Shown: one piece after another, positions 1 to 8,605 of the stretch | How positions within the stretch are numbered: position 1 is the stretch's first letter | Layout of the letters: every line of letters begins with the position of its first letter | Source: an uncultured Paraprevotella sp. | Lineage (GTDB): Bacteria > Bacteroidota > Bacteroidia > Bacteroidales > Bacteroidaceae | Assembly (NCBI GenBank): GCA_910584955.1 | Contig: CAJUDC010000006.1 | Location: 1-38,195 of the forward strand | DNA: 38,195 bases | Reading direction: 5' to 3' | Translations under genes and position numbers: made by a program | Notes under the pieces: model-generated | The model's input: only the letters and a program-made list of their open reading frames with translations | Databases searched by the model: none | What the model was told of the DNA's origin: nothing

Positions 1-53
1 TGTTTGTCAAGGACTTGCATTTATAACAAGTAATTAAGCTGCGAATTTAAGGG

Positions 54-91
54 AAAGAGGTTTTGAAGTCAAAGCCTCTTTCTTTTCTTTA
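54..91 (+). terminator. Rho-independent terminator of a gene upstream of the window
   Basis: An 11-bp stem (AAAGAGG at 54-60 continuing into TTTT, paired with AAAG CCTCTTT at 71-81, one G-T type mismatch) encloses a 6-nt loop and is followed by a T-rich run at 81-91. It reads as a plus-strand terminator. Bases 1-50 could be the 3' end of a plus-strand gene, since stops occur early in all three frames, but the piece is too short to identify. Confidence 0.7.
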
Positions 92-138
92 TGCCTCAAC
101 AATAAAGTGTACGATTGCCCTCCAATTGTTTTTGTTGT

Positions 139-168
139 TTTAACATTAAAAAAAACAGAAATGTTAAA
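139..168. promoter_or_regulatory. Perfect 9-bp inverted repeat upstream of the FAS1/SusCD operon
   Basis: TTTAACATT at 139-147 is repeated as its exact reverse complement at 160-168, with a 12-nt A-rich spacer. It lies about 60-90 bp upstream of the best -7 box. It could be a regulator-binding site or a weak hairpin. The surrounding DNA is very AT-rich, so chance is possible. Confidence 0.35.
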
Positions 169-227
169 GTGTATTAATCAGTAAGACAAAATCCTCTATA
201 ATTATACATAATTTATATGTAATCCAT

Positions 228-235
228 TAAATTTG
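228..235 (+). promoter_or_regulatory. Candidate Bacteroides -7 box for the FAS1/SusCD operon
   Basis: TAAATTTG at 228-235 matches the Bacteroidetes sigma-ABfr -7 consensus TAnnTTTG. It would start transcription near 242 and give a leader of about 60 nt. I see no good TTTG -33 element 19-21 bp upstream, so the assignment rests on the -7 box and its position only. Confidence 0.4.
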
Positions 236-302
236 TTTATTAAGACTGTTCATAACCTAGTTAAAACAACAAAAAAATTATAAATAAACAAATTTAATGT
301 GT

Positions 303-3260
303 ATGAAAAACCGTTTAAGCAAAATTAGCAAGCCATCAGCGTCGTTGCTGTGCTTGCTTGCAGCCTGCGGCCTGACGTACTCTTGCACCGACGATTACAA
401 GCTCGATGACGAGAAACCCAGTTGGCTGAATTCCAGCATTTATCAGGGCCTACAGGAACGAGGGGTGTTTAGCACCTATCTGCGACTGTTAAGCGACAAG
501 GATGTCAATCCTGCAAATGTCCGTCCTTTAAGCGAAGTACTTAGCCGCACAGGCTCCAAAACCGTTTTTGTGGCCAACGACGAAGCTTACAATCAATTTT
601 TCAGGCACAACGCCACGCTGCCGGAAAGCGATCCTTGGCATTATGCAACCAGCTATGAGGCATTAAGTCCCTCTCAGAAAAAGTTGTTGATCCACACCAG
701 TATGCTGAACAATGCTATTGTTATGGAGAATCTGGCCAGCAGTGAAGCTGTCGGAGCGAACGCAACTCCGATTCGTGGAGAATACTTGCGCAGATATACT
801 GATGTCAACATATCAGATACAATTACTTTCTTGCAAGGCAATCAGATTCCTCATCATTATAACCCGAGCGACAAAGATTATTGGAAACGTTTTCGTTCTA
901 CGGAAAACGGCGGAACCGGTAGCGGCATTCATTTGGTAATGGACGCTACCTCATCCATGATGATCCATTTCACGACCGAGCAGATGAGCAAGGCGCAGAT
1001 CACCGATGACGACTTTGCCAAAATCATGGGTATACCCCGTATAACGGAAGACGTACACATCTATGACAGCAAGCTCCTTGACAAGGACCAGGTTTGCGAA
1101 AACGGATACATTAATGTCACGGAAAAGGTTATCAGACCTCTGCCCAATATGGCCGAGATTATCCGTATAAATGGCAAAACCAATATATTCAGCCATATTC
1201 TGGACCGTTTCAGTGCACCTTTTTATTCCGAACTGACAACCGGAGTGTATCAAGATTTGCATCCGGAATTTACAGACTCCATATTTGTAAAGAGGTACTT
1301 TTCCATGCTGTCCGCCAACAAGCTACCTTTGACATCCGATCCCGACGGCGAGCCGTTCCGGGATAGCGACGGTGAAGTGGCTTTGAAGTTCGATCCGGGA
1401 TGGAATGCTTTCTACGATGAAGTGACGCCGGAACGCGACATGGCAGCCATGTTCGTTCCCAGTGACGAAGCCATGAAACGCTATTTCAGCAGAGGTGGAG
1501 AAGGTTGGGAATTGATTGAAACCTATTGCGATCCCAATGCCAGCCACGAGACACTAGAAGACTTGTATCAAAACATCGACAAAATACCGATGAGTACGAT
1601 ACAGGCTTTGGTCAACATCATCATGTTCCGCTCTTTCAACGGTAGTGTTCCCAGCAAAATGTTTGCCTTAAAGGACGATGCCAACGAACAGATCTTCTAT
1701 GAAGAAGACCGCCAGAAAATCGATACGGTCCTTTTAGGCTGTAACGGAGCGGTTTATGTCATGGACAAAGTGTACGGACCTGCGGATTATACATCGGTAG
1801 CTGCTCCGGCATACATCAGCAAGAACAACTTGGTAATGAAGTGGGCCATCTACAACGGAGAGAAACAATCGGCAGACAACCCGGATATGATGGGTTTGAA
1901 CTATTATGCTTATCTGAAAGCCATGCGCTCCAACTTCACGTTGTTCTTACCTTCCGACGAAGCCTTGAAATATTACTATGACCCCATCAGTGTGACAACG
2001 AGACGTCCCCGTGTATTGGAGTTCACCTACAAAAGCGTCAACAGTGCCAGTGAGATTCCGGTCAAGGTACAGGCTTACAGATATGATGTTGCTACCGGAG
2101 AGAAAGGCGGAGCTTACATCGGAGCCAACAACGTAAGTATTGATAAGACAGAGACTGTCAGTCGTTTGAAAGACATCCTGGAATCTCATACCATCGTACA
2201 CGACGGAACCAACCCGATCGATAGTGAAGATGAATATTACTTGACCAAAAACGGTTCCGCCGTTAAAGTCGTTCGCAACGAACAAGGTCAAATCACACAG
2301 GTATTGGGCGGCTTCCAGTTAGAGAACCTGGCAGCAGGTATAACAACCGGTAGCTTAGGTTCAAGTGTCTGCAACACGATACAGCAGTATAGGAAAGACA
2401 ACGGTATCACGTTAACTTTGGATGCTCCCATCATCCCCACCTCAAAGAGTGTGTACAATATCCTGAGCAACAAAGACCAGCGTTTCCTGGAAAATCCTTT
2501 CGAAAGTTTTTATGCACTGTGCCAACCCAACGAGGATATTATTAAAGGTTGCGGTTTGGTAGACGAAAAACTATCAGCCACCCAACAAGCCAACGCCATG
2601 AAAAAATTCAATATCTTCATTATGGACAACGGTTTGGACTACAACGTACAATTCTTCAACAACTACCGCTATACCGTATTGGTTCCCAATAATGCAGCCA
2701 TTCAGGATGCCATTAACAAGGGCCTGCCTACTTGGGAAGAAATTGAAGAAGACTACAACAACTGCAAAGATGAAAACGATCAATTGACCACACAGGAAGA
2801 TAGTTTGCGTATCCAGGCTAAGATTACGTATCTGCTGAACTTCATCCGTTGCCATTTCGCAGATAATTCTCTCTTTGCAGATAAAACGGAAAAGAGCGAA
2901 CAAGAGTTCGTTACCGCCAGTTTCGATTCCGATAACGGCATTTTCGTAAAGATCAACATGTGGAGAGCCAAAGAAGGTGGCGAAACCAAGTTGAAAGTGA
3001 AAGACAATTACAACGGGACCATACGTACCGTAACCGATACCAAAAACATTATGGCCCGCGACGTTTCTTGTTCCAAAGCTATTGATCCGACGTTGACATC
3101 CATGAACGGTATCCGTATTGACGCCTCTTCATTTGCCGTCATCCATCAGATAGACGGTGTATTGAATCATACCAAACTGTCCGACGACGGCAAATACGAA
3201 ATTAACTGGAACAGTCCGAGCGCAGTGAAACGTTACTTGAGAAAATACCATATCAGATAA
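303..3260 (+). CDS. Fasciclin (FAS1) repeat surface lipoprotein, four FAS1-like domains
   Basis: This is a predicted lipoprotein of 985 residues. A signal peptide ends in the lipobox LTYSC, so the mature protein should be lipidated and probably surface exposed. I start it at the ATG at 303 (MKNRL...); the ATG two codons earlier (297) gives an unusual Met-Cys start. Four FAS1-like units can be picked out by their 'F-V/L-P-S/N-D/N-E-A' strand-helix motif: FVANDEAY near residue 89, FVPSDEAM near 381, FLPSDEAL near 545 and LVPNNAAI near 790. The last unit closes with the typical 'AVIHQIDGVL'. FAS1 domains mediate adhesion or ligand binding; the ligand here is unknown. It is the first gene of the operon, 14 bp before susC. 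Most likely it is an accessory surface binding protein of the transporter, in the place where glycan systems carry SusE/F-like proteins. Confidence 0.85.
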   Translation: MKNRLSKISKPSASLLCLLAACGLTYSCTDDYKLDDEKPSWLNSSIYQGLQERGVFSTYLRLLSDKDVNPANVRPLSEVLSRTGSKTVFVANDEAYNQFFRHNATLPESDPWHYATSYEALSPSQKKLLIHTSMLNNAIVMENLASSEAVGANATPIRGEYLRRYTDVNISDTITFLQGNQIPHHYNPSDKDYWKRFRSTENGGTGSGIHLVMDATSSMMIHFTTEQMSKAQITDDDFAKIMGIPRITEDVHIYDSKLLDKDQVCENGYINVTEKVIRPLPNMAEIIRINGKTNIFSHILDRFSAPFYSELTTGVYQDLHPEFTDSIFVKRYFSMLSANKLPLTSDPDGEPFRDSDGEVALKFDPGWNAFYDEVTPERDMAAMFVPSDEAMKRYFSRGGEGWELIETYCDPNASHETLEDLYQNIDKIPMSTIQALVNIIMFRSFNGSVPSKMFALKDDANEQIFYEEDRQKIDTVLLGCNGAVYVMDKVYGPADYTSVAAPAYISKNNLVMKWAIYNGEKQSADNPDMMGLNYYAYLKAMRSNFTLFLPSDEALKYYYDPISVTTRRPRVLEFTYKSVNSASEIPVKVQAYRYDVATGEKGGAYIGANNVSIDKTETVSRLKDILESHTIVHDGTNPIDSEDEYYLTKNGSAVKVVRNEQGQITQVLGGFQLENLAAGITTGSLGSSVCNTIQQYRKDNGITLTLDAPIIPTSKSVYNILSNKDQRFLENPFESFYALCQPNEDIIKGCGLVDEKLSATQQANAMKKFNIFIMDNGLDYNVQFFNNYRYTVLVPNNAAIQDAINKGLPTWEEIEEDYNNCKDENDQLTTQEDSLRIQAKITYLLNFIRCHFADNSLFADKTEKSEQEFVTASFDSDNGIFVKINMWRAKEGGETKLKVKDNYNGTIRTVTDTKNIMARDVSCSKAIDPTLTSMNGIRIDASSFAVIHQIDGVLNHTKLSDDGKYEINWNSPSAVKRYLRKYHIR

Positions 3261-3274
3261 TAAAAACAAATACT

Positions 3275-6200
3275 ATGAATAAATTAATAAAGTTCCTATT
3301 GCTCTGGACCATTTGCTTTACCGCATCCACAGCAAATGCCCAACAACGGCGTATATCCGGTACGGTGACGGACGATATTGACGTTATTATCGGAGCCAAC
3401 GTTGTGGAAAGAGACAAGAACAACCGTATTGTATCCGGTACGGTAACCGACATGAACGGAAACTTCACCATGACGATCAAGGATCCGAACAACAACCTTA
3501 CCATTTCTTTTATGGGTTACAAGACGTTCTCACAAAAGATCGGTAACCGTACGGTTTTCAAAATCAAATTGGAAGACAATGCCCGCGTCATTCAGGAAGC
3601 TGTTGTAACCGGGAAAAAGAAGACCATGAGCGGCGGTCTGAGCATTCCGACCCGCGAGGTTTCGGGTGCCACACAGACATTCAAAATGGACGAGATGGAA
3701 GGTTTGGCTTTCGAGTCTGTCGACCAGGCTTTGCAAGGACAGATTGCCGGTCTGGACATTGTGGCCAACTCCGGTAACCTGGGTTCCGGTACCACTATGC
3801 GTTTGCGTGGTACATCAACTTTCAACGGCAATGCACAGCCTTTGATTGTTGTAAACGACCATATCTTCGAATTGCCCGAAGACGCACAAAACATCAACTT
3901 TGAAACGATGGACAACGAGGAGCAGTTCTCCACATTGTTGAATGTAAACCCGGAAGACATCGAATCCATTCAGGTTTTAAAAGATGCTTCAACAGCCGCC
4001 AAATGGGGTATCCGAGGCAGCAACGGTGTAATCGAAATTAAACTGCGCCGTGGTCACCGTGGCCCCACAAACGTCAATTTCTCTTATAAATTCAGCGGAA
4101 CTTGGCAACCGGAGGGTTATAAAATGCTGGACGGCGACGGCTACACGATGATGTTGAAAGAAGCTTATTATAATCCGAAACAAATTCCGACCACCCTCAT
4201 GGAGTTGGATTATAATATGGCATATCCCTATATTTACAATCATTTCAGCCACAATACCGATTGGGTGGATGCCGTTCAGCAGTTCGGTAAACAGCATAAT
4301 TATTATGTGACTCTGTCCGGTGGTGGTGAAAAAGCCACATTCCGTATTTCCGCCGGTTACGATAAGTCCACCGGTACCATCCTCGGTCAGGAAATGGATC
4401 GTTTCACCACCAATACCGCATTGGACTATTGGGTATCCGACCGTATCAAATTTGCCTCCAACATCGCTTTGACGTTTACAGACAACAAAAAGAATTATGT
4501 AGAAAACGGTGGTTCCAGCGATATTTTAAACAGAGCTTACAAAGCCATGCCCAACATGAGCATATATGAATACAACGCGCAAGGTCTGTTAACAGGCAAC
4601 TACTTCAACATGCTCCCGCTTGCTTATACCTTGGGAGACGGTGCGGTGAAAAAAGAGAACAACGGTACCATGACTTCCTGGGAGTTGAAAGACATGTTTT
4701 TGAACGGTAATCCGGTTGCACGTGCCCTAACGGCATGGAATAAAGAAAAACAATACAACCTGACCCCGCAATTCTCAGTTGAATACAAATTACTCGGTAC
4801 GGATGACGACCACACGCGTTTGGACTATGTAGGTGATGTTCAATTAAACATCTACAATACTTCCAACGATCTGTATTGCCCATCCAACTTAAGAAACATG
4901 GCTTGGTTCTACGGCGGTGATAATTCCCTGAAGAATGTGGGTAACAACGAACGTAATAACGTATCCAATTCCGAATATAAAAGTATGGAATTCACCACTC
5001 GTCATGACTTGCGTTTCTATCCCAAATTCAAAAACGACGATCATGCCGTTTCCGCAATGGTTCGTTTTGAAATGGCAACCGGAACCAGCAGCAATCAGAA
5101 TCTGGGTTTGTGGAATGTGCCCGACGGTATTACCGACCCAACCGTAGTTGCTCTGCTCACGGCTTGTTCCGCATCGAACAACGAATGGAGACGCTTGTCA
5201 TTCTTCGGACAGGCTCACTATTCCTATAAGAGTAAGTATTCTTTGGATGTGTCCGTACGAACCGACGGTAGTACTGCTTTCGGAGCCGGTCATAAATTCG
5301 GTACATTCCCCTCGGTCGGCGCCCGTTGGAACCTGATTGACGAGCCGTTCATGAAACCTCTTCGCAAAGTAATCAGCATGTTATCGTTCCGTCCCACATG
5401 GGGTATTACCGGTAACACCGGCGGTGGCGGTTATAACCAATACAACCGTTACGCACAGGCCGGTTATTATAACGGACACACCGTGATCCGCCCGGAGAAC
5501 CTCAGTCTGACCGAGATTCAATGGGAAAAGACATCGGCTTGGAACCTCGGTTTCAACTTGAATTTCCTGGATGACATGTTCAATATCGAAATGGAAGTCT
5601 ACAACCGAAAGACCACCGATCTGTTGATGGAGAATCTGCGTATTCCCTCCGCCAACGGTTTCAGTCATTTGGCCAAAGTGAATGCGGGCGAATTGCGCAA
5701 CAAAGGTTGGGAATTGAATATCTCTACCGCTAAATTTGCAAAAATCGGCAAATTCTCCATGAAGACCCGTTTCAATATCTCACAGAACTTCAATACGGTT
5801 GAGGAGATGAACCCGCTGATTCTGGAAAATTTAAACGGAGCCGACACATACCAACCGACAAATTTGGCATATAACAAACGTGTTCAAGTGGGCAATGCTT
5901 TAGGTTCCATTTACGGTTTGCGTTATAAAGGCGTATACAAATACGATTACGAACACAACGGGTATACCAGCACTTCTATTTCAGCTTACGGATATGCCGA
6001 AGTCAACAACAGTGGTTACGACAAAGCCGGTAATAAGATCAATACGGCTGCGGCTGCTGCCCGTCGCGGCGAAATCGCCACTTGCCCGATTGCTTATGAC
6101 GCCAACGGCAATATGATTACGGACAATAAGGGGAAACCGCTTCCGATGTATTACTGCTATAACGAAAGTTACAAATACCAGTTCCAGGGAGGTGATGCCA

Positions 6201-6766
6201 TTTATGAAGATATCAATCACGACGGTCAGATCGACCGTTACGATATGGTATATTTAGGAAACTCCAATCCCAAATGCAGCGGCGGTTTCGGTATTCAGTT
6301 GTTCTACGACCGTTTCAGTTTGAACGCCGGATTCAACTACCGTATGGGCAACCAAATTGTAAATGCTGCCCGCATGAGCGTAGAATCCATGCGCGAAAAT
6401 AACAACCAAAGTTTCGCCACCACCCATCGCTGGAGAAAGAATGGCGACGAAACATATATACCGCGCGCATTGAGTGCAAGCGAGTTTAAATCCTACAATT
6501 CCTTGCCTAGCGATCGCTATGTGGAGGATGGCGACTATCTGCGTTTGCAATACGTACAGTTGAGCTATGACTTCGATGCCAAGAAACTGAAGAAATTCGG
6601 TATCCGAAGCCTGAAGCTGTTCGCGTCCGTCAACAACCTTTGGTGCTGGACCAAGTACACGGGTGTAGATCCTGACGTCGCTCCTACGGGCTTTGGTGTT
6701 GCTACAGACAACCAGCGCACCCCGCGCAGCAAATCATTCACTGCAAGTATCAACCTCGGTTTTTAA
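3275..6766 (+). CDS. SusC/RagA-family TonB-dependent outer-membrane transporter (first copy)
   Basis: This 1163-residue protein has the SusC architecture. The signal peptide is cleaved after about A22 (ANA|Q). A carboxypeptidase-D-like regulatory domain spans about 26-102 (ISGTVTD...DMNGNFTM). A Ton-box-like stretch, QEAVVTG, lies near 107-113. The plug contains the SusC signature around 'LRGTSTFNGNAQPLIVVN' and 'VLKDASTAAKWGIRGSNGVI'. A large beta-barrel follows, ending in Phe, with the SusC-type acidic loop DINHDGQID near residue 990. The family forms the barrel of SusCD 'pedal-bin' importers for oligosaccharides or peptides, energised by TonB-ExbBD. The partner SusD starts 10 bp downstream. 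The substrate is not predictable, since no enzymes are encoded in the operon. Confidence 0.95.
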   Translation: MNKLIKFLLLWTICFTASTANAQQRRISGTVTDDIDVIIGANVVERDKNNRIVSGTVTDMNGNFTMTIKDPNNNLTISFMGYKTFSQKIGNRTVFKIKLEDNARVIQEAVVTGKKKTMSGGLSIPTREVSGATQTFKMDEMEGLAFESVDQALQGQIAGLDIVANSGNLGSGTTMRLRGTSTFNGNAQPLIVVNDHIFELPEDAQNINFETMDNEEQFSTLLNVNPEDIESIQVLKDASTAAKWGIRGSNGVIEIKLRRGHRGPTNVNFSYKFSGTWQPEGYKMLDGDGYTMMLKEAYYNPKQIPTTLMELDYNMAYPYIYNHFSHNTDWVDAVQQFGKQHNYYVTLSGGGEKATFRISAGYDKSTGTILGQEMDRFTTNTALDYWVSDRIKFASNIALTFTDNKKNYVENGGSSDILNRAYKAMPNMSIYEYNAQGLLTGNYFNMLPLAYTLGDGAVKKENNGTMTSWELKDMFLNGNPVARALTAWNKEKQYNLTPQFSVEYKLLGTDDDHTRLDYVGDVQLNIYNTSNDLYCPSNLRNMAWFYGGDNSLKNVGNNERNNVSNSEYKSMEFTTRHDLRFYPKFKNDDHAVSAMVRFEMATGTSSNQNLGLWNVPDGITDPTVVALLTACSASNNEWRRLSFFGQAHYSYKSKYSLDVSVRTDGSTAFGAGHKFGTFPSVGARWNLIDEPFMKPLRKVISMLSFRPTWGITGNTGGGGYNQYNRYAQAGYYNGHTVIRPENLSLTEIQWEKTSAWNLGFNLNFLDDMFNIEMEVYNRKTTDLLMENLRIPSANGFSHLAKVNAGELRNKGWELNISTAKFAKIGKFSMKTRFNISQNFNTVEEMNPLILENLNGADTYQPTNLAYNKRVQVGNALGSIYGLRYKGVYKYDYEHNGYTSTSISAYGYAEVNNSGYDKAGNKINTAAAAARRGEIATCPIAYDANGNMITDNKGKPLPMYYCYNESYKYQFQGGDAIYEDINHDGQIDRYDMVYLGNSNPKCSGGFGIQLFYDRFSLNAGFNYRMGNQIVNAARMSVESMRENNNQSFATTHRWRKNGDETYIPRALSASEFKSYNSLPSDRYVEDGDYLRLQYVQLSYDFDAKKLKKFGIRSLKLFASVNNLWCWTKYTGVDPDVAPTGFGVATDNQRTPRSKSFTASINLGF

Positions 6767-6776
6767 ACAAAGAACT

Positions 6777-8576
6777 ATGAAACAAATTATAAAAAAATAC
6801 CAATCGTATTTGTTGCCGGTACTGCTGGCACTGACCACCGGTTCGTGCGAAGATTGGCTGACTCTCTACCCACAGGACCGTGTCGTGGAAGAGAACTTCT
6901 GGGAAGACAAAAACGACTTGCTGGGCGTACGCTATGCAGCCTACCAGAACATGCAAAACACATTGAATAACTTTATCGTATGGGGCGATCTCCGTTCCGA
7001 CAGTTACACACTGAATCCTGTAGAACATGATGACCAAGGTAATCGTGACACCTACAAAAAGATTACGGAAGGGCAACTAGACTCCACAATGGCAGTATAC
7101 GATTGGGGAGGAGTCTATACCACCATCAATTACTGCAACAAAGTGTTGGCCCACGGCGAAGAAGTATTGGAAAGAGACAAACAGTTCACTCCTAGCGAAT
7201 GGCAACAAATCAAAGCGGAAATGACCGCTTTACGAGCCTTTAATTATTTTTATCTGATCCGTGCTTTCAAAGACGTCCCCTACATCAATCAGATCATCAA
7301 TTCCGATAAAGAAGTCAGTTCATTCCCAACAACGAACCAACTTACCATTCTGGATAATCTGATCGCCGATGTAGAGGCTGTTAAAGGACAGGCACGCAAC
7401 CGTTTCGGCTTGGTGAGCGATACCAAAGGAATGATTACCAACAGTGCCATCTACGCCCTTCTAGCCGATATGTATTTATGGCGTGCAGCTTTAAGACAAG
7501 GACGTAACATTGAGGGGTACGAAGACGACAACCGCCAATGTATTCTGAATTGCGAAGCCTCTATCGCAGCGCTTAAAAACCAGAATGCAATGAATGATGC
7601 CAGTTCCGGTTCCAGTGGTTCCATCATGTCCGGCCTCATGGAGACAGATGAATATGGATTGATTCAAAATGACTTCACCTTGGAAGATCGTCCCGAACTA
7701 ACTGCACATCAAGCTATATTTCCATCAAAGAACAGTAAGGAAAGTATCTTCGAACTTCAATTTGCCGTAAGTGATCTTATCAAAAACAAGATCCTCGGTT
7801 CTTTTTGGGGAAATAGCAACGGTACTCATCTGGCTGTCAGTCGAGATGCCGTGATGAAATTGTACAAAGATGAAAACGAATTTAAAAAAGATACCAGAAC
7901 GTGGTATTCCAGTGCCCTGCGCATACGCGATTTAAGCAGTTCAACAGGAACAACTTCTACCATAAGAACATTATCGGTTCCTTATATGTATAAATACGCT
8001 ATAATAGAGGTTTCGGAAGATCCGGCGAGTAGCAATGGGAGCAACAAAGACTTCTATCTGTCAGAAATTATAACTTCCGAATATGAAAACTGGATTTTCT
8101 ACCGCTTGGCCGATGTGATGCTCATGCAAGCCGAAGCACATGCCTGCTTAAACGAAAGCGAACAAGCAAACACGCTGTTAAAAGCCATTTATAAGCGTTC
8201 GTATAAAACCACTACGCCTTCCAAGATTTCATATCCGACAGCCGACGATCTTTTGGTTCTGGTACTGAGACACCGCCAGATCGAACTATTGGGCGAAGGC
8301 AAGCGCTGGTTCGACTTGGTCCGTTATGCCGAGCGTATCGGAGGCGGAACAGACAGCGACCCGGTAGAAACAGCCTATATGAACGGCTCTGAGGGCGTTG
8401 TTGCGATGGTGGATAATTTCCTCGGTATTACGTACAGTAAACTTGCATCGACTTTAAAGAACCGCATTAAAAATCGTTGGGGACTCTACAGTCCTATCTA
8501 TTATATGGAAATCAAGGCCAGCAACGGTATGCTTTCGCAAAACCCGAACTGGAACCGTGAGAAATATGCGCATTAA
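6777..8576 (+). CDS. SusD/RagB-family nutrient-binding lipoprotein (first copy)
   Basis: This 599-residue lipoprotein is the lid partner of the SusC just upstream. I choose the ATG at 6777 (MKQIIKKYQ), which comes 10 bp after the susC stop; the open frame runs further upstream but would overlap susC and lacks a signal peptide. The lipobox is ALTTGSC with Cys24. SusD hallmarks are the early 'EENFWEDKNDLLGVRYAAYQNM' region, TPR-like helices ('RAFNYFYLIRAFKDVPYI'), and the C-terminal 'RHRQIELLGEGKRWFDLVRY' near residue 498, followed by 'YYMEI' and 'NPNW'. In this family it binds substrate at the cell surface and closes over the SusC barrel. Confidence 0.94.
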   Translation: MKQIIKKYQSYLLPVLLALTTGSCEDWLTLYPQDRVVEENFWEDKNDLLGVRYAAYQNMQNTLNNFIVWGDLRSDSYTLNPVEHDDQGNRDTYKKITEGQLDSTMAVYDWGGVYTTINYCNKVLAHGEEVLERDKQFTPSEWQQIKAEMTALRAFNYFYLIRAFKDVPYINQIINSDKEVSSFPTTNQLTILDNLIADVEAVKGQARNRFGLVSDTKGMITNSAIYALLADMYLWRAALRQGRNIEGYEDDNRQCILNCEASIAALKNQNAMNDASSGSSGSIMSGLMETDEYGLIQNDFTLEDRPELTAHQAIFPSKNSKESIFELQFAVSDLIKNKILGSFWGNSNGTHLAVSRDAVMKLYKDENEFKKDTRTWYSSALRIRDLSSSTGTTSTIRTLSVPYMYKYAIIEVSEDPASSNGSNKDFYLSEIITSEYENWIFYRLADVMLMQAEAHACLNESEQANTLLKAIYKRSYKTTTPSKISYPTADDLLVLVLRHRQIELLGEGKRWFDLVRYAERIGGGTDSDPVETAYMNGSEGVVAMVDNFLGITYSKLASTLKNRIKNRWGLYSPIYYMEIKASNGMLSQNPNWNREKYAH

Positions 8577-8605
8577 CAATGAGAACCTAAACTATTACAA
8601 GAAAT

